Below the pieces are notes generated by a model. It ran no database searches, had not been told where the DNA came from, and was given only the letters and a program-made list of their open reading frames with translations. Of a stretch of 64,000 nt of DNA, positions 28,701-36,471 are shown piece by piece. The stretch spans positions 248,001-312,000 of the forward strand of contig CAYNVQ010000004.1 of assembly GCA_964400735.1 (NCBI GenBank), in the 5' to 3' direction. The position numbers and the translations under genes are program-made. Within the stretch, counting starts at the first letter, position 1. Each line of letters begins with the position of its first letter. The stretch comes from CAYNVQ01 sp964400735 (GTDB lineage Bacteria > Acidobacteriota > Aminicenantia > Aminicenantales > Aminicenantaceae).

Positions 28701-28807
28701 GGCTCTGATTCAGTTTGTGATTGAGCTAGTATGGGGAAAGGAAGAGTAGTCATCAGCAGAAATGAAAAAATGAAAGCTAAATTTTTCCTGTTTCTCGATT
28801 TGTGCAT
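25775..28807 (-). CDS. exported PPC-repeat / terpenoid-cyclase-like toroid / VWA protein (copy A)
   Basis: A 1010-residue exported protein. After a signal sequence (residues 1-30) come three PPC-like beta domains at about 36-153, 155-275 and 277-395, each opening with ESEPN or EFEPND. An alpha/alpha-toroid of prenyltransferase/squalene-cyclase type spans ~400-735 (YYGGWRYDP, QNQDGSWEG). A VWA domain with a complete metal site spans ~755-930 (DASNS, KTPL, ITDG), then a short beta domain to the end. No GCGEQ thioester is present, so it is not an alpha-2-macroglobulin. ATG 28807 is preferred over TTG 28813 because GAGGAG is properly spaced. It is the paralogue of the next gene upstream, 28 bases away. 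Function unknown; a surface or periplasmic adhesion/assembly role is inferred. Confidence 0.85.
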   Translation of the reverse strand: MHKSRNRKNLAFIFSFLLMTTLPFPILAQSQTESEPNNSREEANDLRLGESIEGLFQTEYDSDWYKLVISESGKNIIRIELSGVPEVGTYLEIYNEKGEYLKRADTGYEGDPEEIINFGVTEGIYYINVCGSEKNETHKYKLSTQLIGPWEEGQEFEPNDDSEHANELRLGERIEGLFQNPSDYDWYKLVISESGKHIIRLDLSGVPGVETYFEIYDANGERLKVADSVYEGEPEEIVNFGVTEGVYYINVAGSEKNETHKYKLSTQLIGPWEEGQEFEPNDDSEHANEIKFKQETKGYANPHQDIDWFTITVPEPGPAIWVVELSAIPQVDLFLELFDVDGNRLKRANITEENDNEMLVRMKVHPGRYYITVNSVGGNTDTPYSLKSAEYTKPPATPEEINESLTRALDCLALKQTTGGYWPGMYEGNVGIAGLALMAFIGADCVPKKYSSNITKAIDFLKSKYTPSTNYEPGSKNAAYYGGLIHTNNPMYEHGIATLALIEAVVELDDPSLEPIIEDALQLIFRVQNTENKPEILGGPVNSDSPHYGGWRYDPDSTDSDISITGWQILALKAGLMAGFAIPEWPLQKAADFLRACYDKEEQAFTYKVGSGETGCVRAGIGALGLQLCGYDDDPLISPTLRYMQDNPSVWEFEDPGAGFPFYYWYYATRAMLNSGDDDWRIWKSWMCRLLVDHQNQDGSWEGAQEETNMTIYTTALGALMLELCCGHLPIYMRERIPRPGSVEVVFEKGKEKIASKNVEIILDASNSMWGQIEGVAKISIAKDVLEQIINGLPDAMNVGLRLYGHRYGLNDRRACQDTELKVPIGPIDKAHLIDIIGTIQPKGKTPLVYSVLQAGNDFKDIQNGSIILITDGIESCNGDIHTIAPALKETGIELKLHIVGFDIKEAEERAELEAIAKSTEGTYLDAKDSEELLSSLEQTLTIEFEILDEEGQVKARGTVGGESIRLMEGSYTLRLLVDPVPFETAITVKPGQKSTLILTKEQDKWMIKK
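25869..26446 (-). repeat. 578-bp identical tract, copy A
   Basis: Bases 25869-26446 match 28930-29507 with no difference seen in a line-by-line comparison (constant offset 3061). The tract encodes most of the VWA domain and part of the C-terminal domain. Outside it the two genes diverge quickly, with many synonymous and amino-acid changes. Confidence 0.92.
27941..28048 (-). repeat. 108-bp internal repeat in the PPC region, unit 1
   Basis: Bases 27941-28048 are identical to 28307-28414 (offset 366 bases, or 122 codons). The repeat covers the junction between consecutive PPC domains, encoding the KYKLSTQLIGPW and EFEPNDDSEHANE segments. Flanking parts of the domains differ more. Confidence 0.88.
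28307..28414 (-). repeat. 108-bp internal repeat in the PPC region, unit 2
   Basis: Second unit of the direct repeat at 27941-28048. The period of 122 codons equals one PPC domain, so the array is probably growing or being homogenised by recombination between domain repeats. Confidence 0.88.
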
Positions 28808-28835
28808 GCTCAAAACTCCTCTTTCAGTAAAGATC

Positions 28836-31800
28836 TCATTTTTTTATGATCCATTCTTCTTTTTCTTTAGCGAGGATAATGGTTGTTTTTTGTCCTGGCC
28901 TAACGGTTATTCCCGCCTCGAAAGGCTTCGGATCGACCAGCAGACGGAGGGTGTAGGATCCTTCCATCAATCTGATGGATTCTCCTCCCACTGTGCCCCT
29001 AGCTTTCACTTGACCTTCTTCATCCAGGATTTCGAACTCGATCGTCAGGGTCTGCTCGAGGGAAGAAAGCAATTCCTCGGAGTCTTTGGCATCCAGATAG
29101 GTTCCTTCGGTTGATTTGGCGATAGCTTCCAGTTCGGCCCTCTCCTCGGCCTCTTTTATGTCAAATCCGACGATATGCAGTTTCAGTTCAATGCCTGTTT
29201 CCTTCAAAGCAGGGGCAATCGTGTGGATATCGCCGTTACAGCTCTCGATGCCGTCGGTAATCAGGATGATGCTTCCGTTTTGGATGTCTTTAAAATCGTT
29301 CCCTGCTTGAAGAACAGAATAGACCAGCGGCGTTTTTCCCTTGGGCTGGATGGTGCCGATGATATCGATCAGATGGGCCTTGTCGATGGGGCCGATGGGG
29401 ACCTTGAGCTCCGTATCCTGGCAGGCCCGCCGGTCGTTGAGTCCGTATCGATGCCCGTACAACCGCAGGCCCACGTTCATCGCGTCCGGGAGCCCGTTGA
29501 TGATCTGTTCCAGGACATCTTTTGCCACAGCGATTTTGGCCACCCCCTGGATTTGACCCCACATGGAGTTGGAGGCATCCAGTATCAATTCCACATTGGT
29601 GGCAGCCTGTTTTTCAGCCCCTTTTTCGAACACGACTTCGAGCTTTCCGGGTCTCGGGATTCTTTCTCTCATATAAACCGGAACGTGTCCGCAGCAGAGT
29701 TCCAGCATGAGCGCTCCCAATGCCGTCGTGTAGATCGTCCTGTTTTTTTCTCTCTGGGCGCCCTGCCAACTGCCTGCGTCGTTCTGGTTATCCACGAGCA
29801 GGCGGCACATCCATCTCTTCCATAACTGCCAATCGTCTCCTCCGGCATTCAACATAACCCGGGTTCCATAATACCAGTAGTAGAAGGGATATCCTGCTCC
29901 AGGATCTTCTCCATTCCAAACCGGTGGATTGTCCAGCATGTATTTCATAGCGAAGGGGATGAGGGGGTCTTTAGGGTATCCGGTAAGCTGAAGACATAAT
30001 GCTCCCACTCCGGCCCGAACGCACCCCGTCTCTCCTGAACCAGGCATGTAAGAAAAAGCCTGTTCGTCTTCGTCAAAGCAAGCTCTAAGGAATTGAGAGG
30101 CTTTGGAAAGGGACTCCTCTGGAATGTTAAGGGAGGCGTTGAGAGCGGCTTTGAGGGCCAAAATCTGCCATCCGCTCACAGAGAGGTCAGCATCTGTGCT
30201 GTACGGCATATATCGCCAGCCTCCGTAGTATTGGGAATCCGGGGCAACAGGGCCTTCCAGTGATTCAGGCTTGTGCTCGGTGTTCTGAGAGCGGAGGATC
30301 AGTTGAAGGGCATCTTCGATCATGGGCTCGAGGCTGTAATCGTTGGATTCGACCAGAGTCTCGATCAGAGCGAGGGTCGCTATGCCGTGTTCGTACATGG
30401 GATTCTCTTCCCCGATCAAACCGCCGTATTTTGCCGCATCCTCGGAGTGCGGTTCATAATCTGAAGAGGGGTGGTATTTCGACTTTATGAAGTCGATGGC
30501 CCTATTGATATTCGGGCTGTAATCTTTGGAAACGCAGTCTGCGCCGACAAAGGCCATCAAACAGAGTCCGGCTATGCCGGCGTTCTCGCTGTTTGCCTCG
30601 GATGTCCAAAATCCCTGCTCGGTTTGTTCATGGGCAAGATAATCCAGAGCTTTGCCTAAGGCGTTTTGAATTGCCTGCTCTGAGGCAGCAGGTTTATTCC
30701 ATTCTTTTACCAGAAATGTGTATGGGACATCGACATTATTTCCATAGTAATGGTAAGCTGAGAGGAAGTATTTTCCAGCTGGCACTCTCATCCTGACCAG
30801 TGTTTCCTTTTCTCCTTCCTCTCCGATGTTTGTTTCTTTGAGCAGGTTGTCGTTTTCATCATACAATTGAAGAGACGTATTCACCCCCGGGATTTCAGAT
30901 AGCTCTGCAACAAATATATCTATACCGGGTGGGGCCACGGTGAATGTGAACCAGTCTCTATCATCCTCTGGGTTAGCGAACCCAGTGATTTCGATCCCGA
31001 TTTTGAGCTGGTTCGCCTGTTCCCGATCGTCGTTAACTTCAAATTCCTGACCTTCCTTCCATGGGCCTATCAAACGAGCCGTCAGAGAGTAAGAATCTGT
31101 TTCATTCTTTGTTCCTCCACCTTCTGAGGCTCTGATGAAGTAGGTCCCTTCTGTAACTCCCAAGTTGACTATGGATTCGGGTTGGCCTTCAGGATTTCTG
31201 TCAGAGTGTTTTAGGTGGTCTCCATCTGCATCATAAATGCTCAGATATGAATCCACTTCTGGGACAGCCGATAATTCAATCCGTAAGATGTTTTTCCCAG
31301 ACTCCGTGATGACTAACTTGTACCAGTCCTCGTCACTGATAGCCTGAAATTTCCCTTTGATGGGTTCTCCCAGTTGGATTTCATTGGCCTGCTCGAGTCT
31401 ATTATTTATCTCGAACTCGTGACCCTCCTGCCAGCTTCTGATAAATTCGATATCCAGTTTGTAAGGTTGTGTCTCATTCTGTCTGTCGCCAAGAACGGAA
31501 ATGTAATAAATCCCTTCGATTACTCCCAGTTCCGTGAGCCTTTCAGGCTCGCCTTCTCCTCCTGTATCCCTTTCGACCAGAAGATTTTTGTCTTCGGTAT
31601 AGACCTCAAAATTGAAATCGACCCCAGCTACGGCACTCACACCGATACGGATGATATTCTTTCCCGCTTGGCTCACGACAAGCCTGTACCAGTCTGCATC
31701 GTTTTCCTTTTGGAAGAAACCCTCTATCGTTTCGCTGATATGGACTTCGTTCGCCTGTTCCATCCGGTCATTGGGCTCGGACTCGGTCTGAGAATGGATG

Positions 31801-31880
31801 AAATCGGGGCTCAATAAAAAAATCAGTGCCAGTAGAAATAAACATAAAGGGGCAAATTGTCTATTCATAGACTTACACAT
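28836..31880 (-). CDS. exported PPC-repeat / terpenoid-cyclase-like toroid / VWA protein (copy B)
   Basis: A 1014-residue paralogue of the following gene with the same order: signal sequence (~1-31), three PPC-like domains (each opening ESEPND, EFEINN or EFEVND), a cyclase-like toroid with YYGGWRYMP and GSWQGAQ motifs, a VWA domain with DASNS / KTPL / ITDG, and a C-terminal beta domain. ATG 31880 is chosen because AAGGAG is seven bases upstream and the N-terminus then aligns with copy A (M-x-KS-x-NR); ATG 31886 would sit on the ribosome site. The VWA region is identical in DNA to copy A over 578 bp, while the PPC and toroid regions are clearly diverged. Retention of two copies suggests they form a hetero-pair or differ in ligand. 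Confidence 0.85.
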   Translation of the reverse strand: MCKSMNRQFAPLCLFLLALIFLLSPDFIHSQTESEPNDRMEQANEVHISETIEGFFQKENDADWYRLVVSQAGKNIIRIGVSAVAGVDFNFEVYTEDKNLLVERDTGGEGEPERLTELGVIEGIYYISVLGDRQNETQPYKLDIEFIRSWQEGHEFEINNRLEQANEIQLGEPIKGKFQAISDEDWYKLVITESGKNILRIELSAVPEVDSYLSIYDADGDHLKHSDRNPEGQPESIVNLGVTEGTYFIRASEGGGTKNETDSYSLTARLIGPWKEGQEFEVNDDREQANQLKIGIEITGFANPEDDRDWFTFTVAPPGIDIFVAELSEIPGVNTSLQLYDENDNLLKETNIGEEGEKETLVRMRVPAGKYFLSAYHYYGNNVDVPYTFLVKEWNKPAASEQAIQNALGKALDYLAHEQTEQGFWTSEANSENAGIAGLCLMAFVGADCVSKDYSPNINRAIDFIKSKYHPSSDYEPHSEDAAKYGGLIGEENPMYEHGIATLALIETLVESNDYSLEPMIEDALQLILRSQNTEHKPESLEGPVAPDSQYYGGWRYMPYSTDADLSVSGWQILALKAALNASLNIPEESLSKASQFLRACFDEDEQAFSYMPGSGETGCVRAGVGALCLQLTGYPKDPLIPFAMKYMLDNPPVWNGEDPGAGYPFYYWYYGTRVMLNAGGDDWQLWKRWMCRLLVDNQNDAGSWQGAQREKNRTIYTTALGALMLELCCGHVPVYMRERIPRPGKLEVVFEKGAEKQAATNVELILDASNSMWGQIQGVAKIAVAKDVLEQIINGLPDAMNVGLRLYGHRYGLNDRRACQDTELKVPIGPIDKAHLIDIIGTIQPKGKTPLVYSVLQAGNDFKDIQNGSIILITDGIESCNGDIHTIAPALKETGIELKLHIVGFDIKEAEERAELEAIAKSTEGTYLDAKDSEELLSSLEQTLTIEFEILDEEGQVKARGTVGGESIRLMEGSYTLRLLVDPKPFEAGITVRPGQKTTIILAKEKEEWIIKK
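28930..29507 (-). repeat. 578-bp identical tract, copy B
   Basis: Partner of the tract at 25869-26446. At its right edge the first difference is GATCTGTTCC here against GATCTGCTCC in copy A; at the left edge the GGATCGACC start is preceded by differing bases. Sharp borders inside a diverged gene pair point to recent gene conversion. Confidence 0.92.
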
Positions 31881-31976
31881 GTTCATTCTCCTTGGCGGGT
31901 CAAATTAATTTAAAGTGAATATTATGCAACCTCTCGTGTTTCACTGTTTTTCTCGAGTGAAGACAACAAAACTGGA

Positions 31977-34439
31977 TTATTCGTCGATTCCTTTCTCCCA
32001 CAAAGCCTTGCATAGACTTTTCATGGCCCAACTGATGGTTTGGCTGATGATGATATTTGTCCAATTGACGTCTATCTTGAGGAACTTTTTGGCAAGTGTG
32101 CTGGCGTTCGAGCAGACTGTCGTCCAGATGCATTTCACGACTAAACGGTCGTGCTGAGGCCTGTTTCCCCGGAGAGGAGCCGTTATGGCAGCAGCCATAC
32201 AGCGCAATATCGAGGCATGTATGGAGATAGCCGACTTCAGCTGAAGGGCCAGGTTGACACTCCTCGCGTACTGGGTTAAAGCCTGGCCCGAACCATTGGC
32301 GCCTATTCCCAAAGTGGTTCCGGTTCGAGGGTCGATCCTCCACCATCCTGCTGTCGGCCTTCCGTTTACCAGAATCGATTCGGGAGGCATGACGACCACA
32401 TATCCGTTGGCGAGGTCCCGTCCGATCGTAAAACGAGCATCTGCGGAAATTTGCGCTTTCTGGAAGGCCGGATCCTCTGGATTGCTAACGACCAGCCAGT
32501 CGATGCCCTTTTTCAGCGCTTCCGAAAAAAGAAGCGCAGTATTTTCCGTCCATATTTCCGCGACTAAATTTTCGACTTCCCCGTTGGTATCGAGAATCCC
32601 TTGTTCCATGCGGATCATGAATGGATTCTGTACGGAGTCGGGGAGGACGGCTATGTCGTTTCGGATGATGTCCGTTCTTTGGAATTCCTCCAGTTCCCCT
32701 ATTGAATTTTCCTGAAGGAAGGTCTGGAGGCTGAAAATATTCATGCCATCCAAATAACTTTTATCATCGAACCGGCTGAGAACGGAACGGGTCATGGCTG
32801 AATTGTACAAAGGGCCAGGAAGGGGAGAGATCATGGCTAATCGGGTAAGGATATCCTCGTTTTCGACCGTATGACGGTCTTCGACAAGGCCGATGAGTAT
32901 TTCCATATTGGACAGCATTTCCCTCGCCGATAAGTACTCGACGAAATCCTGGGACAGTTTGCATGTCAAAGGCAGAATTTCTGTCCTCCCCAATATCAAC
33001 AGGTTTCTCTTCAAAATCTGGGCATCATTGAAGCGGGGTTCGCTCAAAGCGGAGGATGCTCGCTTTGCCGGACCGATCAAATCGAAAATCGAACGGCGGA
33101 AAACGCGACTGGATAAACCTGGGGCTTGAATTTCGATCTCCATCCATTCGGCTGTCAATAGGGAACGATCCTCGGCTTTTTTCTTCGAACCTCCAAAGCC
33201 TCCCAGTAAGCCCCCGGCGGTGCCTCCACTATTTTGCTCTGTTTTTTCTCCGGGTTTCTCATTGACCCTTCCTGCTTTCGTGAAGCTCTGTTTGGCGATT
33301 TTTTCAGAACCTACCCTCAATGCGGGAATCCATTCTTCGAGATGGAGCACCGTTTCCTTTAGATTCTCGATGGGTTGGTCGGCATTGTAGAGCTCTTCGT
33401 CTTTGGGCCAACCGAGAGGATCGTGGTTCAATTCGATGCGCTCTCCGATGAGGCTCGAAGGCCGCAATGTGTGTTCAAGAACGGTTTCTTCTTTTAAACT
33501 CCCTGCTTCCCAGCGTTCGACGATGATGCGGATGGTGAGAAGATGAAACAAATTCTCATCAAGGTCCTTTGTTTCCCAGGTATTTTGTACGTGTGTTAGG
33601 GAATCCCCTGGCTTTGCGTTTCTGTTGGTTGGGTCCAAATCCAGCCATCTGCCGTTCTCCTCCAGCTGAACCCACCAATGGTCCTTCAGATCCTGTGCTG
33701 CCGACATCCTTTCCCGTTCGGATTTCTCCCTCTGATGCGTCGGCAATAATCGGGTTAGAACCTCTGTCTGTTCCGACACTCTATCGAGGATGGCTTTGGA
33801 AATGCGCTCTTTTTCCTCGATTAGGCGCCCTTTGATTTCTTGGAGTTCTTTTTCGGCTATACCGTATTCTTGGGCATAAATTTGTATAAGGCTAGCGAGA
33901 TCTTTTTCCGGATTTTTGGCCTTAGCGATATTCAGGGCCTCAGGAAGACTCTTTTGGATTTCATCGGCGCTCTCTTCGGATAAAGCCCCCCTGGCCAGCC
34001 GCACGTCATATCCAGCTAGACGGAGCAATTCGTGAAGCAGAAGAGCCCTATCCAGGCTGTTTCCGCATCGGTCCATTAGAACTCCAACAGGACCTCGAAG
34101 AGATCCCCGATAGGGGACCAGAACAGTTTCGTCCCTTACCCACTCGAACAAAGATGTCGGGTCTTCGCCGGCTTCGTCGACTACTGCCTGGGGATCGAAT
34201 GTTTCTCTCGGTATCTCTTGAGAAGATTGAAGGATAGCTCGGTTCAATGTTTGCAGCCCTTCCAAAGCCTGATCGATCTCCTTTTCCGTCAGCTCCAGAC
34301 TCTGGGAAACGCTCGCCTGGGAATCTTCCTTTTTAATGTTTTCGTTAGTGAGACCTTGAGAGGAACAAATTAAAAAAAGAAAAATCGAAAAGAGAACCAC
34401 AGTCTTGGATGAATGAACGATTTTGCTTAGTGAAAACAT
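31977..34439 (-). CDS. exported transglutaminase-like protein
   Basis: An 820-residue protein with a signal sequence (residues ~10-29, KTVVLFSIFLFLICSSQG) and a transglutaminase-like cysteine-protease fold in its N-terminal third. The apparent triad is Cys125 (DRCGNSLDRALLLHELLRLA), His254 (DHWWVQLE) and Asp267 (WLDLDP). A long insertion (~150-245) between Cys and His is partly coiled-coil (EKELQEIKGRLIEEKERISK). A Gly-rich segment near residue 410 (SGGTAGGLLGGFGG) separates this from a large C-terminal part of unknown fold. It sits between the unknown exported protein (17 bases upstream) and copy B (96 bases downstream), so it is probably one operon with them. It could cross-link or process surface proteins; that is inference. 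Confidence 0.83.
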   Translation of the reverse strand: MFSLSKIVHSSKTVVLFSIFLFLICSSQGLTNENIKKEDSQASVSQSLELTEKEIDQALEGLQTLNRAILQSSQEIPRETFDPQAVVDEAGEDPTSLFEWVRDETVLVPYRGSLRGPVGVLMDRCGNSLDRALLLHELLRLAGYDVRLARGALSEESADEIQKSLPEALNIAKAKNPEKDLASLIQIYAQEYGIAEKELQEIKGRLIEEKERISKAILDRVSEQTEVLTRLLPTHQREKSERERMSAAQDLKDHWWVQLEENGRWLDLDPTNRNAKPGDSLTHVQNTWETKDLDENLFHLLTIRIIVERWEAGSLKEETVLEHTLRPSSLIGERIELNHDPLGWPKDEELYNADQPIENLKETVLHLEEWIPALRVGSEKIAKQSFTKAGRVNEKPGEKTEQNSGGTAGGLLGGFGGSKKKAEDRSLLTAEWMEIEIQAPGLSSRVFRRSIFDLIGPAKRASSALSEPRFNDAQILKRNLLILGRTEILPLTCKLSQDFVEYLSAREMLSNMEILIGLVEDRHTVENEDILTRLAMISPLPGPLYNSAMTRSVLSRFDDKSYLDGMNIFSLQTFLQENSIGELEEFQRTDIIRNDIAVLPDSVQNPFMIRMEQGILDTNGEVENLVAEIWTENTALLFSEALKKGIDWLVVSNPEDPAFQKAQISADARFTIGRDLANGYVVVMPPESILVNGRPTAGWWRIDPRTGTTLGIGANGSGQALTQYARSVNLALQLKSAISIHASILRCMAAAITAPLRGNRPQHDRLVVKCIWTTVCSNASTLAKKFLKIDVNWTNIIISQTISWAMKSLCKALWEKGIDE

Positions 34440-34456
34440 CTTGACATCCTTTGTAT

Positions 34457-35833
34457 TTATTTTTTTGAACCGTCATTCTTTGCCAGATCGAAGATATTTT
34501 CGCTTCTGTATCCGCGATAATAGAGGGAGTCAGGAGAATTTTCGGTTTGGAAAGCCAGCTCGAAACGGATAAAAGTTTTGGGTGGAACGATGAATGGTGT
34601 GGGGGGTCGATGGGGGAGTTCATCTGTCAATGAATCATCCAGAGAAATTTTTTCCTCATCGACGATGAGCATGAATTGAGCATCTCTCTGGATCTCGATC
34701 CCGCTTTTGGCGAGGGACTGGATACCCAAATCCATGATGACTTTTCCCTCTTCCTCGCGCATTCCGAAAACCATGACCTCCATCACATCGCCATCGCGGT
34801 GCGTAGCTTGAGCTTTGGGTTTTGCTTCTGGTCCGGCGGCGGCCAAATCGAGGAGGAACACGTCGTTTCTCAGTCGGATACCCAGCTGAGTGACATGATC
34901 GGAAGAGGGAACAAGAAAAGCCAATTCCTGGTGCTGGAAGATCTCGGGTGTGAAGCGGATCATCCCTTCCTCGGTCGTCGAGCCGCCCGATGCATAATAC
35001 AAATAGCCTTCTTCTGTGGAGACCCAGGTGTATTGTGTCGGTTCGATTTGAATGATGTCCTTGACGTTTTTGCCCGAAAGGCTTTTTCCGTTGAGCGACA
35101 CCACGGCAAACTTCCAATCCTCTGGGGCTTCCTCACCGGCGTAAGTGTTTTGAAAATCGACAGAATGAGCGGCAATTTCTGCCAGATCGGTCTGTATCCA
35201 GTCAAGAATCTCTCCCGGAGGCTTATCGGATCCAAGAGCTGCTTTCAGGTCTCCTTGGACCGGAAGAAAGACATGTCCGTATTGGTAATCGAAAAAATAA
35301 AAGCCTAGATTTTTCGCCCTCTCAGGAATTGAATAAACGAACACGGCTTTCCGCTTCTCTCCCTGTTTGGCGATCGTAAAAGGCTCTCTCACTTCGACGC
35401 CGCCAGGCACGGAAGGGGTCAATTCATGGAGTGGAAAAGCGATCCCGTCAGCTAAAAGGTAGGCGTGATCAAAAAGCCTCTCGACCATGTAGGCCACATC
35501 GGCCTCTACGTATTCTGTTTCCTTCTTTTTCTTGCCCGCAAAGGTGGATACGCCCATCGTTCTATCGGATTTTCCCTCCAGTTTTTCCTTGTCGATTTTT
35601 TGTTTGGGATGAATATTCTCCCATTCTGTCTCCAGAATGAGAAAGATTCGGTCGTCGTTCGCCGGTTCTCCGGACAGTTCATGGGCGGTTGTTGCCTTGA
35701 TGATTTTGACGGAAACAGCCTTATTCGAGGCCTTTTCCTCTTGTCCGGGTGAGACATGGGCGGCGCAATAAATTGGAAAAGCCAAAAAGAAAAAGAGAGC
35801 CAAGAGACGGCGGAATAATAAAAGGTTATTCAT
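34457..35833 (-). CDS. exported protein of unknown function, first gene of the PPC/VWA operon
   Basis: A 458-residue exported protein. ATG 35833 is used because AGGAGG lies nine bases upstream; the frame extends to an ATG at 35857 without a ribosome site. A signal sequence covers residues 1-24 (LLFRRLLALFFFLAFPIYCA). The mature protein is mostly beta, with repeated statements of a RIFLILETEWEN-like strand pattern, suggesting two or three immunoglobulin-like or DUF4352-like domains. No family could be assigned. It is separated by 17 bases from the transglutaminase-like gene and is the likely first gene of the operon; an inverted-repeat element lies 80 bases upstream. Confidence 0.75.
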   Translation of the reverse strand: MNNLLLFRRLLALFFFLAFPIYCAAHVSPGQEEKASNKAVSVKIIKATTAHELSGEPANDDRIFLILETEWENIHPKQKIDKEKLEGKSDRTMGVSTFAGKKKKETEYVEADVAYMVERLFDHAYLLADGIAFPLHELTPSVPGGVEVREPFTIAKQGEKRKAVFVYSIPERAKNLGFYFFDYQYGHVFLPVQGDLKAALGSDKPPGEILDWIQTDLAEIAAHSVDFQNTYAGEEAPEDWKFAVVSLNGKSLSGKNVKDIIQIEPTQYTWVSTEEGYLYYASGGSTTEEGMIRFTPEIFQHQELAFLVPSSDHVTQLGIRLRNDVFLLDLAAAGPEAKPKAQATHRDGDVMEVMVFGMREEEGKVIMDLGIQSLAKSGIEIQRDAQFMLIVDEEKISLDDSLTDELPHRPPTPFIVPPKTFIRFELAFQTENSPDSLYYRGYRSENIFDLAKNDGSKK

Positions 35834-35916
35834 GGTCCCTATCCTCCTGGTAAGCATGATGGTTATGTGCCTCAGAATTAATTATCAATTTTGAGCTGAA
35901 TATGTCAAATGCTCCG

Positions 35917-36128
35917 CGCACGATCCTTGTTTCCGTGACGGTTCTTTTATAAGTCAGGCAGGCTGGTTAGGAAGCCATCCGGAGGCGAGCGGGCATGGAA
36001 AGCAAGCTTTGCTAGCAGGTTGGAGAGCGAGCCGAGGAATAAGCTGATTTTCCTCGCTGGGGAAAATCAGCGGGCTGAGGAGCCAGCCTGCCTGACCGTT
36101 TCTTTGTCACGGAAACAAGGATGCTTCC
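35917..36128 (-). repeat. MITE-like inverted-repeat element, copy 1
   Basis: The outer arms are perfect inverted repeats of 17 bases (ATCCTTGTTTCCGTGAC at 35923-35939 and its complement at 36106-36122). Inner arms GTCAGGCAGGCTGGTT (35953-35968) and GCCAGCCTGCCTGAC (36081-36095) follow, and an 11-bp hairpin GCTGATTTTCC/GGAAAATCAGC (36043-36053, 36061-36071) sits in one half. Copies 2 and 3 (58725, 63835) are in the opposite orientation. This copy differs in its central loop, where AGCAAGCTTTGCTAGC replaces other bases. It encodes no protein. Confidence 0.88.
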
Positions 36129-36160
36129 GCGCACGGTCAATCTAAATCCCTGAAATCTTA

Positions 36161-36349
36161 TCTATGTTAATCGAGGTCCCACTCCTTTAGTTCTTTCCTG
36201 CTCAATACATCCATGCCGATGATAGGGGGGGACCTCCCCTATCGCTCCCCTCGAAGGCCGGTAACGGAAGGCTGGGTTAGGTCGGGTCGGAATCCTCCGA
36301 TGTCGCTCAATCTCTTCCTGATGCTTTATTCTGTATGTGATTAATTTGT
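36161..36349 (+). repeat. degenerate intergenic repeat family, copy 2
   Basis: It begins with the TCTATGTTAATC and TGCTCAATACATCC blocks shared with 9948-9999. It ends with a ~59-base block (36291-36349) starting AATCCTCCGATGTCGCTCAA and continuing through TTCTGTATGTGATTAATTTG. That second block recurs inverted at 48132-48190 and in short form at 55549-55566. Confidence 0.65.
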
Positions 36350-36471
36350 CGTCGCTGCTTTGGAGAGACGGGCAAAAAAGATTCAGGAAATGAGAAATTT
36401 TTCTTTTTTTGATAAAATGCGGATGCCATGTTCGACATGGGTAAAATATTTTTAGCGTCTGCGAGGGAAAA

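Larger units (their letters stand above)
35834..36471. other. 638-bp divergent intergenic region packed with repeats
   Basis: The gap between the minus-strand exported operon and the plus-strand SDR gene contains the MITE-like element copy 1 and then the degenerate repeat copy 2. Little unique sequence remains for promoters: about 80 bases on the left and 120 on the right. Confidence 0.6.

Noticed and set aside
28731..29114. Plus-strand frame over the junction of the two PPC/VWA genes
   Set aside because: Antisense of both genes; its similarity to the frame at 25799-26053 only reflects the shared 578-bp tract.
25775..31880. Alpha-2-macroglobulin identity for the toroid proteins
   Set aside because: No GCGEQ-type thioester or macroglobulin domains; PPC and VWA domains flank the toroid instead.
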